A stretch of DNA of 64,000 bases from Ulvibacter litoralis (GCF_900102055.1 NZ_FNBA01000004.1:62001-126000); one strand, 5' to 3'. Numbered from the stretch's first letter, positions 1 through 9,453 are shown. Notes: generated by a model from the letters alone, not told the origin. Made by a program: numbers and translations.

Positions 1-577
1 GTTCCGTTTCTTCTGTTTCAGGGGCTCCAAAAATTAATCTTTCACCGTTGTAGTAAAACCATTCCCCATATTGCGCTGCTAATCTGCTTACAAATTGAAA
101 ACAGCTTTCGTTGTGCTGTACACAATATTCTAAAGTGCCAGAAAATCTAGGGCTTATCGTATTATCAATGTTGTATGCGTTTAAGGCATCAGAAACAATA
201 TCGGTAAGACTTTCTTCTTCAAATGAGTTGAAATGTGGGCCATCATCTGTTCGTATGGTTGGGCTTTTAGCGATGAGTATGACTTCATTTCCAGCCTCAG
301 TGTTATCTCCTTTGCTTATTTTAACTTCAGCAATAACTCCTTTAAATTCGAAGCTATTATTTTCGTCGTAAAGAGATTCCACTTTAATAGTGATTGTCTG
401 ACCTAGAACATTTTTACTTTTGGCGCCTATTTCTGAATCATCTTTATCGAAGACATCCATTCGATAAACAATTTCTAATGTATGATGTGCATCAATTTCT
501 TGCTCAAGATTAAGTCTTCTAAAAGAAGAATAATCTTCGCCAGCAATCATAACCGTTGTTTTTGTAAGTAAAGCCAT
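1..577 (-). CDS. tssI: VgrG/TssI spike protein of T6SS-iii, N-terminal part only
   Basis: The spike tip that sits on the Hcp tube and carries effectors. I read this by translating the minus strand from the ATG at 577; the frame stays open to the window edge, so only about 192 N-terminal residues are visible. The start reads MALLTKTTVMIAGEDYSSF. Near the left edge is the typical VgrG stretch VQHNESCFQFVSRLAAQYGE followed by WFYYNGERLIFG, which matches the gp27-like part of the spike. It lies 13 bp downstream of a TssD gene on the same strand, which fits a tube-spike expression unit. The C-terminal needle and any effector extension lie outside the window. Confidence 0.88.
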   Translation of the reverse strand, partial: MALLTKTTVMIAGEDYSSFRRLNLEQEIDAHHTLEIVYRMDVFDKDDSEIGAKSKNVLGQTITIKVESLYDENNSFEFKGVIAEVKISKGDNTEAGNEVILIAKSPTIRTDDGPHFNSFEEESLTDIVSDALNAYNIDNTISPRFSGTLEYCVQHNESCFQFVSRLAAQYGEWFYYNGERLIFGAPETEETE

Positions 578-590
578 AATGTTTTTATTA

Positions 591-983
591 CTAAAATATA
601 TCCCAGGTATTTTCGAAACTTACATCGTTGATATCCATTGCTCTGGCCGATATTTCGATTCTTGTTTTCATGGGAAGAGCATCTTCTGCATTAAAAAATT
701 CTTTATAAGAAATACAAAACGCATCGTGGAATGTTAATGTTTTATTACTTGACATATTGTCTCGTTTATAAAAAATAATTTCTCCTTCTTTATAAGTATG
801 AGGCATAACCATCCACGCTAAGAGGTCGGTGTTACTAGTAGATTCTATTAGTATTTGAATAAGACCTGCTCTTGGCAATTCAATGGGACGACCATTATAG
901 CCTACTTTTTGATTAAATTCAAAAGAGCATTCTAAAACATTCATCTCTTCACCTTCTATTGTAAGTTTCGCTAAAAAAGACAT
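591..983 (-). CDS. tssD: Hcp-like tube protein TssD, second paralogue
   Basis: A 130-residue inner-tube protein of the T6SS-iii TssD family. It shares its layout with the neighbour upstream: an N-terminal MSF-AKL strand, a Cys in a VL-CSY/F motif, then GRP, R-G-I, VESTS and a W-MF/MP segment. The two proteins are clearly diverged, so this is an old duplication rather than a recent copy. It sits directly before vgrG, which suggests it may be the tube subunit matched to that spike. Family assignment rests on the conserved pattern and on gene context. Confidence 0.85.
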   Translation of the reverse strand: MSFLAKLTIEGEEMNVLECSFEFNQKVGYNGRPIELPRAGLIQILIESTSNTDLLAWMVMPHTYKEGEIIFYKRDNMSSNKTLTFHDAFCISYKEFFNAEDALPMKTRIEISARAMDINDVSFENTWDIF

Positions 984-1072
984 AGTATAAAGTTGTTAAA
1001 TTACAAATAGACAATTTAGGGAGTGTTTAAAACCACTCCCTAATTTGTATTACTTTTGTAGAAAGTTATCGC

Positions 1073-1459
1073 TTATACCCAGTCGTTTACATGCTCACCA
1101 TTACCAATGCTAATTGTTTTAGCTGAAATGACAAATGACTCTGACATTGGGTTTTTTCCTGTAGAATCAAAACCTTCGTGATATTTTACCATGTAACCTT
1201 CTGTGAATTTTAATTCTTTTGAAGTGGCATCAGTATCTCTTTTAAGAAACACAACAGATCCATCTCTGCGTTCAAAGTTATTGAACATCCAATCAGATAA
1301 ACTAACATCAGCAGTAGATTCTACTGTTAGTTTAATTTTCCCTCCTCTAGTAATTGAAGATGGCCTACCTGTGGCATCAGTTTCTTGATGTAAGTCGTAT
1401 GAGCAACTTAATACGTTGTACTCATTTCCACTTACTTTTAATTTTGCTTTAAAAGACAT
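1073..1459 (-). CDS. tssD: Hcp-like tube protein TssD, first paralogue
   Basis: A 128-residue TssD (Hcp) protein that forms hexameric rings stacked into the T6SS tube. It starts MSFKAKLKVSGNEYNVLSCS and keeps the family features of T6SS-iii TssD: a GRPSS-TRGG segment, VESTADVSLSDWMF and a C-terminal FVISAKTISIGNGEHVNDWV end. It is the first gene after a 337 bp gap downstream of tssN, so it probably has its own strong promoter, as expected for a tube subunit needed in large amounts. Confidence 0.88.
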   Translation of the reverse strand: MSFKAKLKVSGNEYNVLSCSYDLHQETDATGRPSSITRGGKIKLTVESTADVSLSDWMFNNFERRDGSVVFLKRDTDATSKELKFTEGYMVKYHEGFDSTGKNPMSESFVISAKTISIGNGEHVNDWV

Positions 1460-1796
1460 AATGTTAAAATTTAATTGTTAAAAAAAATAGATATCTATAT
1501 ATATAAAAATATGTAAGTACTAAAATTAAAGAACTATTGTAAGACTGGCAAGCGAACGGTTAGTTTTCTTAAATTGAATAGATTATCCGTTTTTTTTGGG
1601 GGATGAAATACAATGTATAAGAACACTTTTAAAACAAACTAGAGTTGTATTAAAAACAAGCTTTTTTCTTTAATGGGGGTAACAGGGGAGGTGACTTAAT
1701 TATGTAAAAAAGAGGCGTTTTGATACCATAAATTGGCTTTTAGTAAAAGATTTTATTGATTTTACGGTCAGCTACAATTTCTTGTATTGAAAATGT
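1460..1796. other. Intergenic region upstream of the tssD pair
   Basis: No open frame worth calling lies here. It separates the stop of tssN from the start of the first tssD gene, both leftward. It is AT-rich with a C-run on the minus strand near 1600-1607. It most likely holds the promoter for tssD-tssD-vgrG. I found no exact TAnnTTTG box. Confidence 0.4.
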
Positions 1797-2675
1797 TTAT
1801 GTAGTTGTAGTTCTTCTACAAATAATAACATGATCCTCTTTGATGTTATTGGCAGCAACTGTTTGGTTAAAGTTGATGTGTCTTATCGAACTCCACCAAT
1901 TGGGTTTAACATGGAAAACCCAATTGCAAGGTTGTTGCGTTTTGTTGTCTAGTATTTCAATTAGTGCTTCAGGGTGTCTCTCGTTATAGTCTATTAAGAA
2001 AAAATAGAATAGTCTTCCAAACTCCATTCCTTGAGGTGCCTTTACTCTAAAGTTAGTGATGTCGTTTTTGTCTTGGTTTTTTCTAAACTCAAAACTGATA
2101 ACTCTAGGGTTTACAAGTTCTTCTTTTGTAGGATCTTTTATTTCTTTGCTTAAAGGAAACATCCAACTGTCATAAATAGGCACTGCTATTTGCATTGCAA
2201 ATTCATACATCTTATAAAATAATGTAGGCAACAAAAATAAAATTGTTGATGACATGAAGATATAACTGAAAGGAGACTTAAATCTGTTTACAATTTGAAT
2301 AAAGGCGATAAGTCCAAGAAAGGTGTAGGCAAGTGTAAATAAGAATTCTGGGAAAAATTCAGATTTGTCTTCAGATAATACGGGGAAGTATTTTCTTAAA
2401 ACATACAGGTGTAATACACCTAAACCAAAGAAGATGATTTGAAAGCCAAAAAAGCTATTTATTGGTGTGTCGTTGAGTACTTTACTAGAGCTTAAAAGAC
2501 CTGTTAAAGCAAAAGTGACTAATACAAAAAGTGCATAGAGTATAGCACGTTTTTTATTTTTTGTGAAAAGTTTACGCAATTTTGTAACAAGCATCATGAT
2601 TAATGAACTCACAATCATGAGTCCTATGCTTAGTTTAAAAATCTCCCCGTTTGCGATATTACCTATCGAGCCCAT
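1797..2675 (-). CDS. tssN: T6SS-iii inner-membrane protein TssN
   Basis: A 292-residue membrane protein matching TssN, one of the components that replace the usual TssJLM membrane complex in Bacteroidota T6SS-iii. About five or six hydrophobic segments fill the first two thirds (near residues 15-30, 44-60, 74-92, 105-127 and 135-155). A soluble C-terminal domain follows, containing RVISFEFRKN, MEFGRLFYFFLIDYN and CNWVFHVKPNWW. It lies 11 bp after the probable tssG gene on the same strand. The name rests on topology, length and context. Confidence 0.78.
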   Translation of the reverse strand: MGSIGNIANGEIFKLSIGLMIVSSLIMMLVTKLRKLFTKNKKRAILYALFVLVTFALTGLLSSSKVLNDTPINSFFGFQIIFFGLGVLHLYVLRKYFPVLSEDKSEFFPEFLFTLAYTFLGLIAFIQIVNRFKSPFSYIFMSSTILFLLPTLFYKMYEFAMQIAVPIYDSWMFPLSKEIKDPTKEELVNPRVISFEFRKNQDKNDITNFRVKAPQGMEFGRLFYFFLIDYNERHPEALIEILDNKTQQPCNWVFHVKPNWWSSIRHINFNQTVAANNIKEDHVIICRRTTTT

Positions 2676-2686
2676 TATTTTTTATG

Positions 2687-3619
2687 TTATAATTGTGTTG
2701 AAATCCCCATTATAGAACTATTTGTTCCGTTCATTAAAAAACCATTTTCAGTATCCATTGTAAATTTAGTAACAACTTCAATTTCTATAGGTATGAAATA
2801 ATCGTAAAATGTATTAATAAATTTTAAGACTCCCTCCTTTTTTAAAAAAATATTTATTTTTTTTTCTGAAATTGGTCCAATTGTAACTTCTAATACAGGA
2901 CTGTAAACTTCTTTTTTTGAGCTGTTTAATATGGTGTTAAAGCCAAGCTGAAGCCCATTTTCTCGATGTTCACTATCTGTTTCTATTTCTGAAGCTAAAT
3001 TATTTTTGTAACTTCTTTTGAAAGTAACATCTTCGTTCAAGATTTTTTCTAAAGTAAGTCTAGTCAATTCAAAATTACCGGCAATTTTGTATGAATGCGG
3101 TAGTAATTTTACTAGCTTAAGAACATAATCTTCTGGAATGTCTTCATTTATATTCCAAAAATCTATTAAAAAATCATCATTTAAATTATAAAAATTATCA
3201 AGTAGCTCTCTTTCGTTACACTCAATTCCAAGTCTTTGATGAAAAAATTCGTTTTCTATTGGAGAGAAAAAAGATCTAGCATCTTGTTCCTCTTGCTTTA
3301 CTTTCTTTCTTTTTGATATATAAGACGTTGCACTATCACTCGAACTTGGGGAGTGAAATAACCCTTCTGGAAGGGTGTCATATAAGCCGTTTCGAGACAA
3401 ATTTAGCGTTAGCATGTTTTCGTTTATTAGGTTGTCTACACTAATAATATCTCTTCTAAAAGGCCTTGAAAAAGTACTTTTATTTGCAATGACAAAGTCG
3501 TCTACTGTAATTTCAGATTTCTCTTGAATTTCAGCAATAAGTACTTCTGCTTTTAAATTTTCGTAAACGGAAATTAATTCAGCAAAAATAGTTTCAAGGA
3601 CTTCAGCATTTGGCTTCAT
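2687..3619 (-). CDS. tssG: Probable T6SS-iii baseplate subunit TssG
   Basis: A 310-residue soluble protein with no signal peptide or membrane segment. A central motif, LSRNGLYDTLPEGLFH (around residues 73-88), and a C-terminal half built of alternating beta strands fit the TssG baseplate wedge protein of Bacteroidota, which works with TssE, TssF and TssK. It sits 11 bp upstream of tssN and 7 bp after the NlpC/P60 gene. tssE, tssF and tssK are all present across the divergent promoter, and a TssG would otherwise be missing, which supports the call. Similarity is recognised from the motif only. Confidence 0.6.
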   Translation of the reverse strand: MKPNAEVLETIFAELISVYENLKAEVLIAEIQEKSEITVDDFVIANKSTFSRPFRRDIISVDNLINENMLTLNLSRNGLYDTLPEGLFHSPSSSDSATSYISKRKKVKQEEQDARSFFSPIENEFFHQRLGIECNERELLDNFYNLNDDFLIDFWNINEDIPEDYVLKLVKLLPHSYKIAGNFELTRLTLEKILNEDVTFKRSYKNNLASEIETDSEHRENGLQLGFNTILNSSKKEVYSPVLEVTIGPISEKKINIFLKKEGVLKFINTFYDYFIPIEIEVVTKFTMDTENGFLMNGTNSSIMGISTQL

Positions 3620-3626
3620 GTCTTAT

Positions 3627-4652
3627 TTAATTGTTGTTTATTCTTCTTCCTGCTGAAACAAAACGACTGGTCCAAAAAGGTTCAGAAAGGTCTGATATTT
3701 TAACCCCCGAAACTCCGCTAGTTCCTCTTCTAGAGGTTGCGTTTACAAACTTCATGTTTCCTAGATAGACTCCAACGTGGCTAATATCGTTGCTATAATC
3801 TCCAACACCTTTGAAAAACAATAAATCTCCTTCTTTTAAAAATTCTTTTCCTTGAAATTTATCTGTGTAATTTGAGTCAAATTGTTTTTGAGCCGTACGT
3901 TCAATGTATTGGCCATTAACAGTAGTGAATAAACGTTGCGAAAATGACGAGCAGTCAATACCGTCTTTAGTCGCGCCACCCATTAAATACGGAATTCCCA
4001 TCCATTCATCTATAAATTCATACAATGGAATATTTGTTATTTCTTCTGGAGTTACTCCTAAGATACCGGCGTACTTAACTTGTAATGGAGTAACAATATT
4101 TGGATCTACAGTGGGGGTGGTACTTGTGTTTGCAGCTGGAGTTGCATCGTCGTAACTGATAATAACATCTTTGTTACTTTTTTTAAGCTTCTTTTTTTCT
4201 TTTGCAAGTTTTTTCTCACGTTTTTCAAGCTCCTTCTGCGCTTCTTTTATTTTTTCTTCGCGCTCTTTTTCTTTTTTCTTCTCTTCTTTGCTTTGTTCTT
4301 TTAAAAGCTTTTTTCTTCTTTTTTCTTCATCTTTTGTCAATGAAATTTCTACTTTATCTACTATTACTTTTTTTCCATTTTCAATATTAATAATGAAAAA
4401 TTTTACTTCATAACCTTCTTTGGTAACTGTCACAATGTGCTCTCCTACAGGGATTTTGTCGCGAAATGAAAATTTTCCTTCGTTATTTGTAGTTTGTGCA
4501 AGCGCAGTTCCTTCAATAGCAACAATAGCGTTCGCCATGTGATAATTTGTTTCTTCTTCTACAACAGAGCCAACAAAAGTTTCAGTTTGTGCAAAAGTAA
4601 ATAGGGAAAAACTAAAAAAGAATACAGATAGTAGTATTTTACTCATAATCAA
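3627..4652 (-). CDS. Secreted NlpC/P60 peptidase with carboxypeptidase-like regulatory domain
   Basis: A 341-residue protein, probably a peptidoglycan endopeptidase. Signal peptide (residues 1-21, ending FAQ), a beta-sandwich regulatory domain (about 25-105), a very Lys/Glu-rich coiled coil (about 107-160), a Thr/Pro linker, then the NlpC/P60 domain (about 205-341). The catalytic Cys is in GIDCSSFSQRLF (C234), the His in SHVGVYLG (H292), with a polar third residue near FVNATS (N304). It is the first gene of the leftward T6SS unit, so it may open the cell wall for assembly of the apparatus. It could instead be a delivered effector, but no immunity gene is visible next to it. Confidence 0.8.
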   Translation of the reverse strand: MIMSKILLSVFFFSFSLFTFAQTETFVGSVVEEETNYHMANAIVAIEGTALAQTTNNEGKFSFRDKIPVGEHIVTVTKEGYEVKFFIINIENGKKVIVDKVEISLTKDEEKRRKKLLKEQSKEEKKKEKEREEKIKEAQKELEKREKKLAKEKKKLKKSNKDVIISYDDATPAANTSTTPTVDPNIVTPLQVKYAGILGVTPEEITNIPLYEFIDEWMGIPYLMGGATKDGIDCSSFSQRLFTTVNGQYIERTAQKQFDSNYTDKFQGKEFLKEGDLLFFKGVGDYSNDISHVGVYLGNMKFVNATSRRGTSGVSGVKISDLSEPFWTSRFVSAGRRINNN

Positions 4653-4879
4653 TAGGTTTGGTGTGTAGGTTATTTACAAATATTACTATGGGGGGTATAA
4701 AGGTACTAAAAAGGTGGTTTCAAATTGAGTTCTAATTAAAATAAATCTTTAAAATATATATTATTTCAATTTTTAAAATTAAGGATGAATATCACTATAT
4801 TTACACTAATAAGTTAGTAAGGTTTTTTGAAAATAAGAAAACTCTTACAACTCATTTAATCTCACTTTTTAATTAAAAA
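4653..4879. promoter_or_regulatory. Divergent promoter region of the T6SS locus
   Basis: A 227 bp gap between the leftward NlpC/P60 gene and the rightward tssE gene, so it should drive both arms. On the plus strand TATATTTA at 4796-4803 differs from the Bacteroidota -7 box (TAnnTTTG) at the last base only. No clear -33 box is seen. Assignment is inferred from gene layout. Confidence 0.4.
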
Positions 4880-5311
4880 ATGAATAATAATTACTATGCA
4901 TTACCTCTAAATGCTAAAAAACTTATTAGTAGTGATGCGCATGCTACATGCAATCTAAACGAGTCTATTTCCCATTACATTCATTTGATTAACACTTCTT
5001 ATTTTGGAGAGTGTACATTTGATGAAACCTTTGGGTGCTCTATATGGATCATAGATTTTGATAATTTAAAAAGTACTACCCGCCTTCGCGATTTAATTCA
5101 AAATTCTTTACTGGACTCTTTAGTACGTCACGAGAAAAGACTCCATAAAATTAGAGTAGATGTAAAAATTAAACAGGAAGAAATTTTTGGTACAGGAGAT
5201 TTGAATAGAATAAAAAAACGCATTGATATTAGAATCAATGCGAAAGTTACTAAAACCAGTGAGGCATTTTCATATGTAGAGTATTTCTATATTGGTCCTT
5301 TATCGTATTAA
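4880..5311 (+). CDS. tssE: T6SS baseplate subunit TssE (gp25-like)
   Basis: A 143-residue protein of the GPW/gp25 family, the baseplate piece from which sheath growth starts. Visible family features are NESISHYIHLINTSYFGE, a GCSIWIIDFDN segment, RLRDLIQNSLLDSLVRHEKR and a beta-strand end. It is the first gene of the rightward T6SS operon and is followed by tssF after 3 bp, which suggests translational coupling. The length is normal for the family. Confidence 0.85.
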   Translation: MNNNYYALPLNAKKLISSDAHATCNLNESISHYIHLINTSYFGECTFDETFGCSIWIIDFDNLKSTTRLRDLIQNSLLDSLVRHEKRLHKIRVDVKIKQEEIFGTGDLNRIKKRIDIRINAKVTKTSEAFSYVEYFYIGPLSY

Positions 5312-5314
5312 AAA

Positions 5315-7147
5315 ATGAGAGACAATAGTAAGGAACAAATAAAGAATAGAATGATAGCTAAAGCGGCAGCCATGTGGGGTGTTGCAGCCAATGAGATTGA
5401 AATGTCTTTCGACCCAATTGTGTCGCTACTTATTTCAGCTTGCGCTTCAGAAATAGAAAAAATATCTGCCGAAGTTGACGAGTCGCAAACTCGAATTACG
5501 GAAAAAGTAATTCAGTTAATGACTCCAGAAACAGCGAATGGTCCAAAACCAGCTCAAGCTATTTTATATGCAGAACCTATAGAAGATACCGTTTTAATAA
5601 AACCTGAATTCCTTTTTAATTATAGAAAAAGGAACACATATCAGAACACCTCTGTTCAGTATAAAGATGTATACTTTTCTCCAGTTCAAGAATTTAAACT
5701 CCTCAACGGAAATATTCAGTTTTTAGCAATGGGGGATACCATTGTAGAACAAGGAGAAAAGAAAAGTAGAAAGGTGATTTTAAAAAACAGTAAAAAGGTA
5801 AACCTTCCGCCTTCTACATTATATCTAGGAATTTCAAGTGAGGTTAAAACACTTTCATTTAAAAATATTTCAATCTATTTTGAACTACAAGGCGGAGCTA
5901 CAAAAAAAGAGTTGTTTTATCATCATTTACGAAATGCGGAATGGTTTGTGGCAGGAAGAAAGTTAGAGGTTATAAATGGAATGTCTACAAGTAATAAAGA
6001 ACAAATCCTTGATTTAAAATCTATTTTTGAAGATGTTTCAAACAAAACAAACAACACAAGTAATCAAATAGTAAATAGTTTCAGTAAAAACTATTGTACT
6101 ATAAAAGATACAAAAGGAGTTAAAGATTCTTCATTTGAAGAAGTAGAAACACTTTTTGAAAAAAATAAAATTAAAACGGATGAGTCGTTACGATGGATTA
6201 AAATTGTATTTCCTCGTATTGTAGATCATTCGATATTGGAGCATGTATATTGCTCTTTAAATTCGTTCCCAGCATTAAACAGAGAGCTTAATAACTTTAC
6301 CTATCAAATTAAGGAATACATAAATATATTGCCGATTAAAACGGAAGATTTATTTTTTGATATTAAATCAATCGTTAATACCGACGGCAAAAAGTACAAA
6401 GCAAGAAGTAAAGATAACTCGAACGAGGACAAAGGTACCTTTGTGATGCGTAGTGATAATGTAGGAAAGTTAGATAAAAGGAAGGCAAAAGAGTATATTG
6501 TATATCTCATCGAACTTCTGAAAGATGAAAGTGCCTCTTTTTCTTTTTTGAATAATGACTTTTTACACAACAATCTGAAAGGACTCAATCAATTAATTTC
6601 ACTTTTAGAGAAAAAAGTTTCGGAGTCTTCTAATGATGTAACACAAACTAATTATGTTGTGCTGAAGCCTTACAAACCTAATGAGAGTTTAATTGTAGAT
6701 TATTGGACCACCAATGGAGTTGAAGGCAACAACATAAAAACAGGAAGTGAATTATCTATTTATAAAGGAATCGGAGTAAATAATAAAAATGCTTATTTCA
6801 TGACCACTAGTTTTGGGGGCAAAGATGATTTGAGTATGAAAGATAGACTTAATTCCTATCGAAGATCCCTACTCTCTAGAGACCGAATTGTCACCAAAGA
6901 AGATGTAAAAGCATTGTGTTACGAATTGTATGGTGATAAAATTGAAAGTGTAGAAATTAAAAGAGGATATACCAAAGCGATTGATCTAAATAAGGGATTG
7001 GTGCAGTGTATAGATGTTATTTTACATCCTAGTAGTCAGGTTGCTACAGAAGAAGAAGAATGGGAAGCTATAAACAGTAACTTATTGTATTTTTTAGAAA
7101 AAAACTCAATAAATGTGTTTCCGTATAAAATAAAAATATTAAATTAA
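5315..7147 (+). CDS. tssF: T6SS baseplate subunit TssF
   Basis: A 610-residue baseplate wedge protein. The N-terminus has the typical TssF helix region (IKNRMIAKAAAMWG, then DPIVSLLISACASEIEKISA and LMTPE). The C-terminus has LNSYRRSLLSRDRIVTKEDV followed by KALCYELYGDKIESVEIKRG, the conserved end of Bacteroidota TssF. It lies between tssE and the PKD gene on the same strand. With TssG, TssE and TssK it builds the baseplate around the VgrG spike. Confidence 0.85.
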   Translation: MRDNSKEQIKNRMIAKAAAMWGVAANEIEMSFDPIVSLLISACASEIEKISAEVDESQTRITEKVIQLMTPETANGPKPAQAILYAEPIEDTVLIKPEFLFNYRKRNTYQNTSVQYKDVYFSPVQEFKLLNGNIQFLAMGDTIVEQGEKKSRKVILKNSKKVNLPPSTLYLGISSEVKTLSFKNISIYFELQGGATKKELFYHHLRNAEWFVAGRKLEVINGMSTSNKEQILDLKSIFEDVSNKTNNTSNQIVNSFSKNYCTIKDTKGVKDSSFEEVETLFEKNKIKTDESLRWIKIVFPRIVDHSILEHVYCSLNSFPALNRELNNFTYQIKEYINILPIKTEDLFFDIKSIVNTDGKKYKARSKDNSNEDKGTFVMRSDNVGKLDKRKAKEYIVYLIELLKDESASFSFLNNDFLHNNLKGLNQLISLLEKKVSESSNDVTQTNYVVLKPYKPNESLIVDYWTTNGVEGNNIKTGSELSIYKGIGVNNKNAYFMTTSFGGKDDLSMKDRLNSYRRSLLSRDRIVTKEDVKALCYELYGDKIESVEIKRGYTKAIDLNKGLVQCIDVILHPSSQVATEEEEWEAINSNLLYFLEKNSINVFPYKIKILN

Positions 7148-7212
7148 TTGACTAGTTTTAATTGTAGTGTACCTTTATACCGTAAAAGGGACCTCTTTCA
7201 AATAATAGTATT

Positions 7213-8220
7213 ATGAGTTCAGATAAGAATATGACAAATCACATAGATAAATTAGTAATCTATTTATTTATTGCCGCTTTTTTAATTTCTGCAGGAACAT
7301 TTGCCTTTAGATACTCTAAGTATGCACCTTGCGATGAAGTACTATTTACTGTAAATGCGAAAGATTTCAGAGCTGGTGAGATGATCAAATTTAAAGACAA
7401 TACCACTGGAGCTGCAGAGTGGAAATGGGAGTTTGGAGATAGCACAGTAAGCTCATACCAAAAAGACCCATTACATGTATTTAAAAAAGAAGGAGAATAT
7501 AAAGTACGCTTAATTGTAAATAACATTTGTGAACGTGTAGAAACAGTCGTTATTAAAGAAAAGCTTACTCTTTTAGATTCTACTAAGTTTCCAGTGTTTA
7601 CTTTGCCAGAATCTATTCGTGTAGGGCAAACCCTAAATGTAAAAGATGAAACTGACAATGCTTCCACTTGGGAATGGCGTTTTGGGGAAAGTGCAACGAT
7701 TGATGCAGATACCAAAAGAGCAGAATATGTGTATGAAGAAGCAGGGCTTAAAACAGTTTCTCTTGTGGTAAACGGCGATTTAACATACATTACAAAAAAA
7801 CGTATCAATGTTACGCCAATCCCTGGTGAAAAGAAAAATATTACAGAAATCGATGTTCCGAAAAGAGAAAAAGGATGGAATATCAAACGGGCACCAAAAG
7901 ATGCCATGATTAAAGATAAACCAGGCGATGCAGGACAACACAAACCAACCGTTGTGCCTTACATTAACGAACGCGATTTTGAAATAAAATTAAATTTAAT
8001 CTCAAAAGAGAAAACTACGCCGCAAGCCTTTTCAGAATATTTCTGCGGCGATATTAATAAACCCGTTGTTGTGAATGGTAAGAACACAACATTTCTAGTA
8101 TTCTGTGAGAAAATTAGAGATAGAGGGATTAAAATTAAAAAACTAAATTTATTTAGAGATAAAGGGTCTAATTGTATTAAAACAATTATTGTAGACTATA
8201 AAAAAACAGGTTTGTTCTAA
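7213..8220 (+). CDS. tssP: PKD-domain membrane protein of T6SS-iii, probable TssP
   Basis: A 335-residue protein with one membrane span (residues 14-34), so the rest should be periplasmic. Two PKD-like domains are marked by WKWEFGD (70-76) and WEWRFGES (153-160), each followed by an Y-V/F-x5-G-x-Y/K pattern. A charged linker (GEKKNITEIDVPKREK) and a C-terminal alpha/beta domain follow. T6SS-iii has dedicated membrane-complex proteins TssN, TssO, TssP, TssQ and TssR; position between tssF and tssK and the single-span topology favour TssP. The domain call is firm, the Tss letter is inferred. Confidence 0.7.
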   Translation: MSSDKNMTNHIDKLVIYLFIAAFLISAGTFAFRYSKYAPCDEVLFTVNAKDFRAGEMIKFKDNTTGAAEWKWEFGDSTVSSYQKDPLHVFKKEGEYKVRLIVNNICERVETVVIKEKLTLLDSTKFPVFTLPESIRVGQTLNVKDETDNASTWEWRFGESATIDADTKRAEYVYEEAGLKTVSLVVNGDLTYITKKRINVTPIPGEKKNITEIDVPKREKGWNIKRAPKDAMIKDKPGDAGQHKPTVVPYINERDFEIKLNLISKEKTTPQAFSEYFCGDINKPVVVNGKNTTFLVFCEKIRDRGIKIKKLNLFRDKGSNCIKTIIVDYKKTGLF

Positions 8221-8239
8221 GCCAATAGGAAAGAGATGT

Positions 8240-9400
8240 ATGAAATCTAACGATAAAAATCACTATAGAGTTAATTGGATTGATGGAATGAAGATCAATA
8301 AAGATCATTTCATTGAAATGGAAAACTCTATATTAGAATTGGTAAAACAATCGGAACAGAAAAATTGTAATCCTACAAACTTCGGACTTCTACCCGAATT
8401 GTCTGAAGATATGACTTCCATGGATGTCTCTATATCTGTAGATGGACAAGAAACGATAGAAGTTGTATTAAATACATGTCGCGCGATTACACTAGGCGGA
8501 CATCAAATAGAGATTACTAAAAACACAAAAAGTCTTTTAGAACAGACAGGATATATTTTAAAAGAACAATACGCAATTGATAAGGAAGAGAAAGAATGGT
8601 TTGTGGTAGTTACCGTGAATCCATTTAAACGAATTCCTGTCGGTAATGCAGATCCTGAAGAAGAACCACCAAGGCATCCTCATGTGTTTTCAGAATACAA
8701 GCTGGATGTATTACCCAAAAGCGAAACTTCTAATCAAGAATTAGGGTTGCACCACATTACCATAGGAAAAGTAATTCTTGAAGATGGAAAACCTGTGGTA
8801 GATCCAGATTTTATTCCGCCATGTAGGTCCATTCAGAGTCATCCCGATTTAAAATTTACATACAATGAAGTAGGTACGTTTTTAAATCAGATGGAAGCTT
8901 TTTCAATTCACATCATTCAGAAAATACATCAGAAAAAACAAAATAACGATTTAGCGCGTATGGCGTTGCATCTTTCTGAACAAGTAATGCGTTACCTTAA
9001 CGGGAGCATTTCAGACTTCAGGTTTAAAGATAGATATGAACCACCAATTATGATGATTTCCAAAATTGTAAACCTTGGAAGAGTCATAAAAAGTAGCTTA
9101 GATGTATATGCAGGAACAGGAAAGGAAGATTTCCTGAACTATCTAACAGATTGGTGTGACTTAAATCAAGGCGCTTTTGAAAAAGTATTGATTAGTACCA
9201 TCGAAATGGAATACAACCACAACGATATTAATAGTGCACTAACACAAGTATCTTCATTTACACGTTTAATGTTGTCGCTCTTCAAAAAATTAAATGAATT
9301 AGATTATATTGGTAAAAAATCAAATTCAGGAATATTTGTAAAAGAAGAAGTGGTGGATAATTCAGAAGTGAAAAGCAGAAGAAGCTTCTTATTAGATTAA
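8240..9400 (+). CDS. tssK: T6SS baseplate connector TssK
   Basis: A 386-residue protein that links the baseplate to the membrane complex. The start is typical of TssK: YRVNWIDGMKINKDHFIEME, the shell domain that resembles phage receptor-binding proteins. A middle region with helical bundles (QMEAFSIHIIQKIHQKK, LHLSEQVMRYLNGSISDF) and a C-terminal DYIGK-like head follow. It starts 19 bp after the PKD gene and is followed by tssO. Confidence 0.82.
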   Translation: MKSNDKNHYRVNWIDGMKINKDHFIEMENSILELVKQSEQKNCNPTNFGLLPELSEDMTSMDVSISVDGQETIEVVLNTCRAITLGGHQIEITKNTKSLLEQTGYILKEQYAIDKEEKEWFVVVTVNPFKRIPVGNADPEEEPPRHPHVFSEYKLDVLPKSETSNQELGLHHITIGKVILEDGKPVVDPDFIPPCRSIQSHPDLKFTYNEVGTFLNQMEAFSIHIIQKIHQKKQNNDLARMALHLSEQVMRYLNGSISDFRFKDRYEPPIMMISKIVNLGRVIKSSLDVYAGTGKEDFLNYLTDWCDLNQGAFEKVLISTIEMEYNHNDINSALTQVSSFTRLMLSLFKKLNELDYIGKKSNSGIFVKEEVVDNSEVKSRRSFLLD

Positions 9401-9453
9401 ATAAAATAGATTCAATAAAAAACAAAAACGCTATACAGAAAACTACAAAACCT

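Noticed and set aside
4171-4413. Phe/Ser-rich frames opposite the NlpC/P60 gene
   Set aside because: They are the complement of the Lys/Glu-rich coiled coil, whose codons read as Phe, Leu and Ser on the other strand.
7260-7943. 227-codon frame antisense to the PKD gene
   Set aside because: It mirrors the plus-strand gene, which has clear PKD motifs, a membrane span and operon position.
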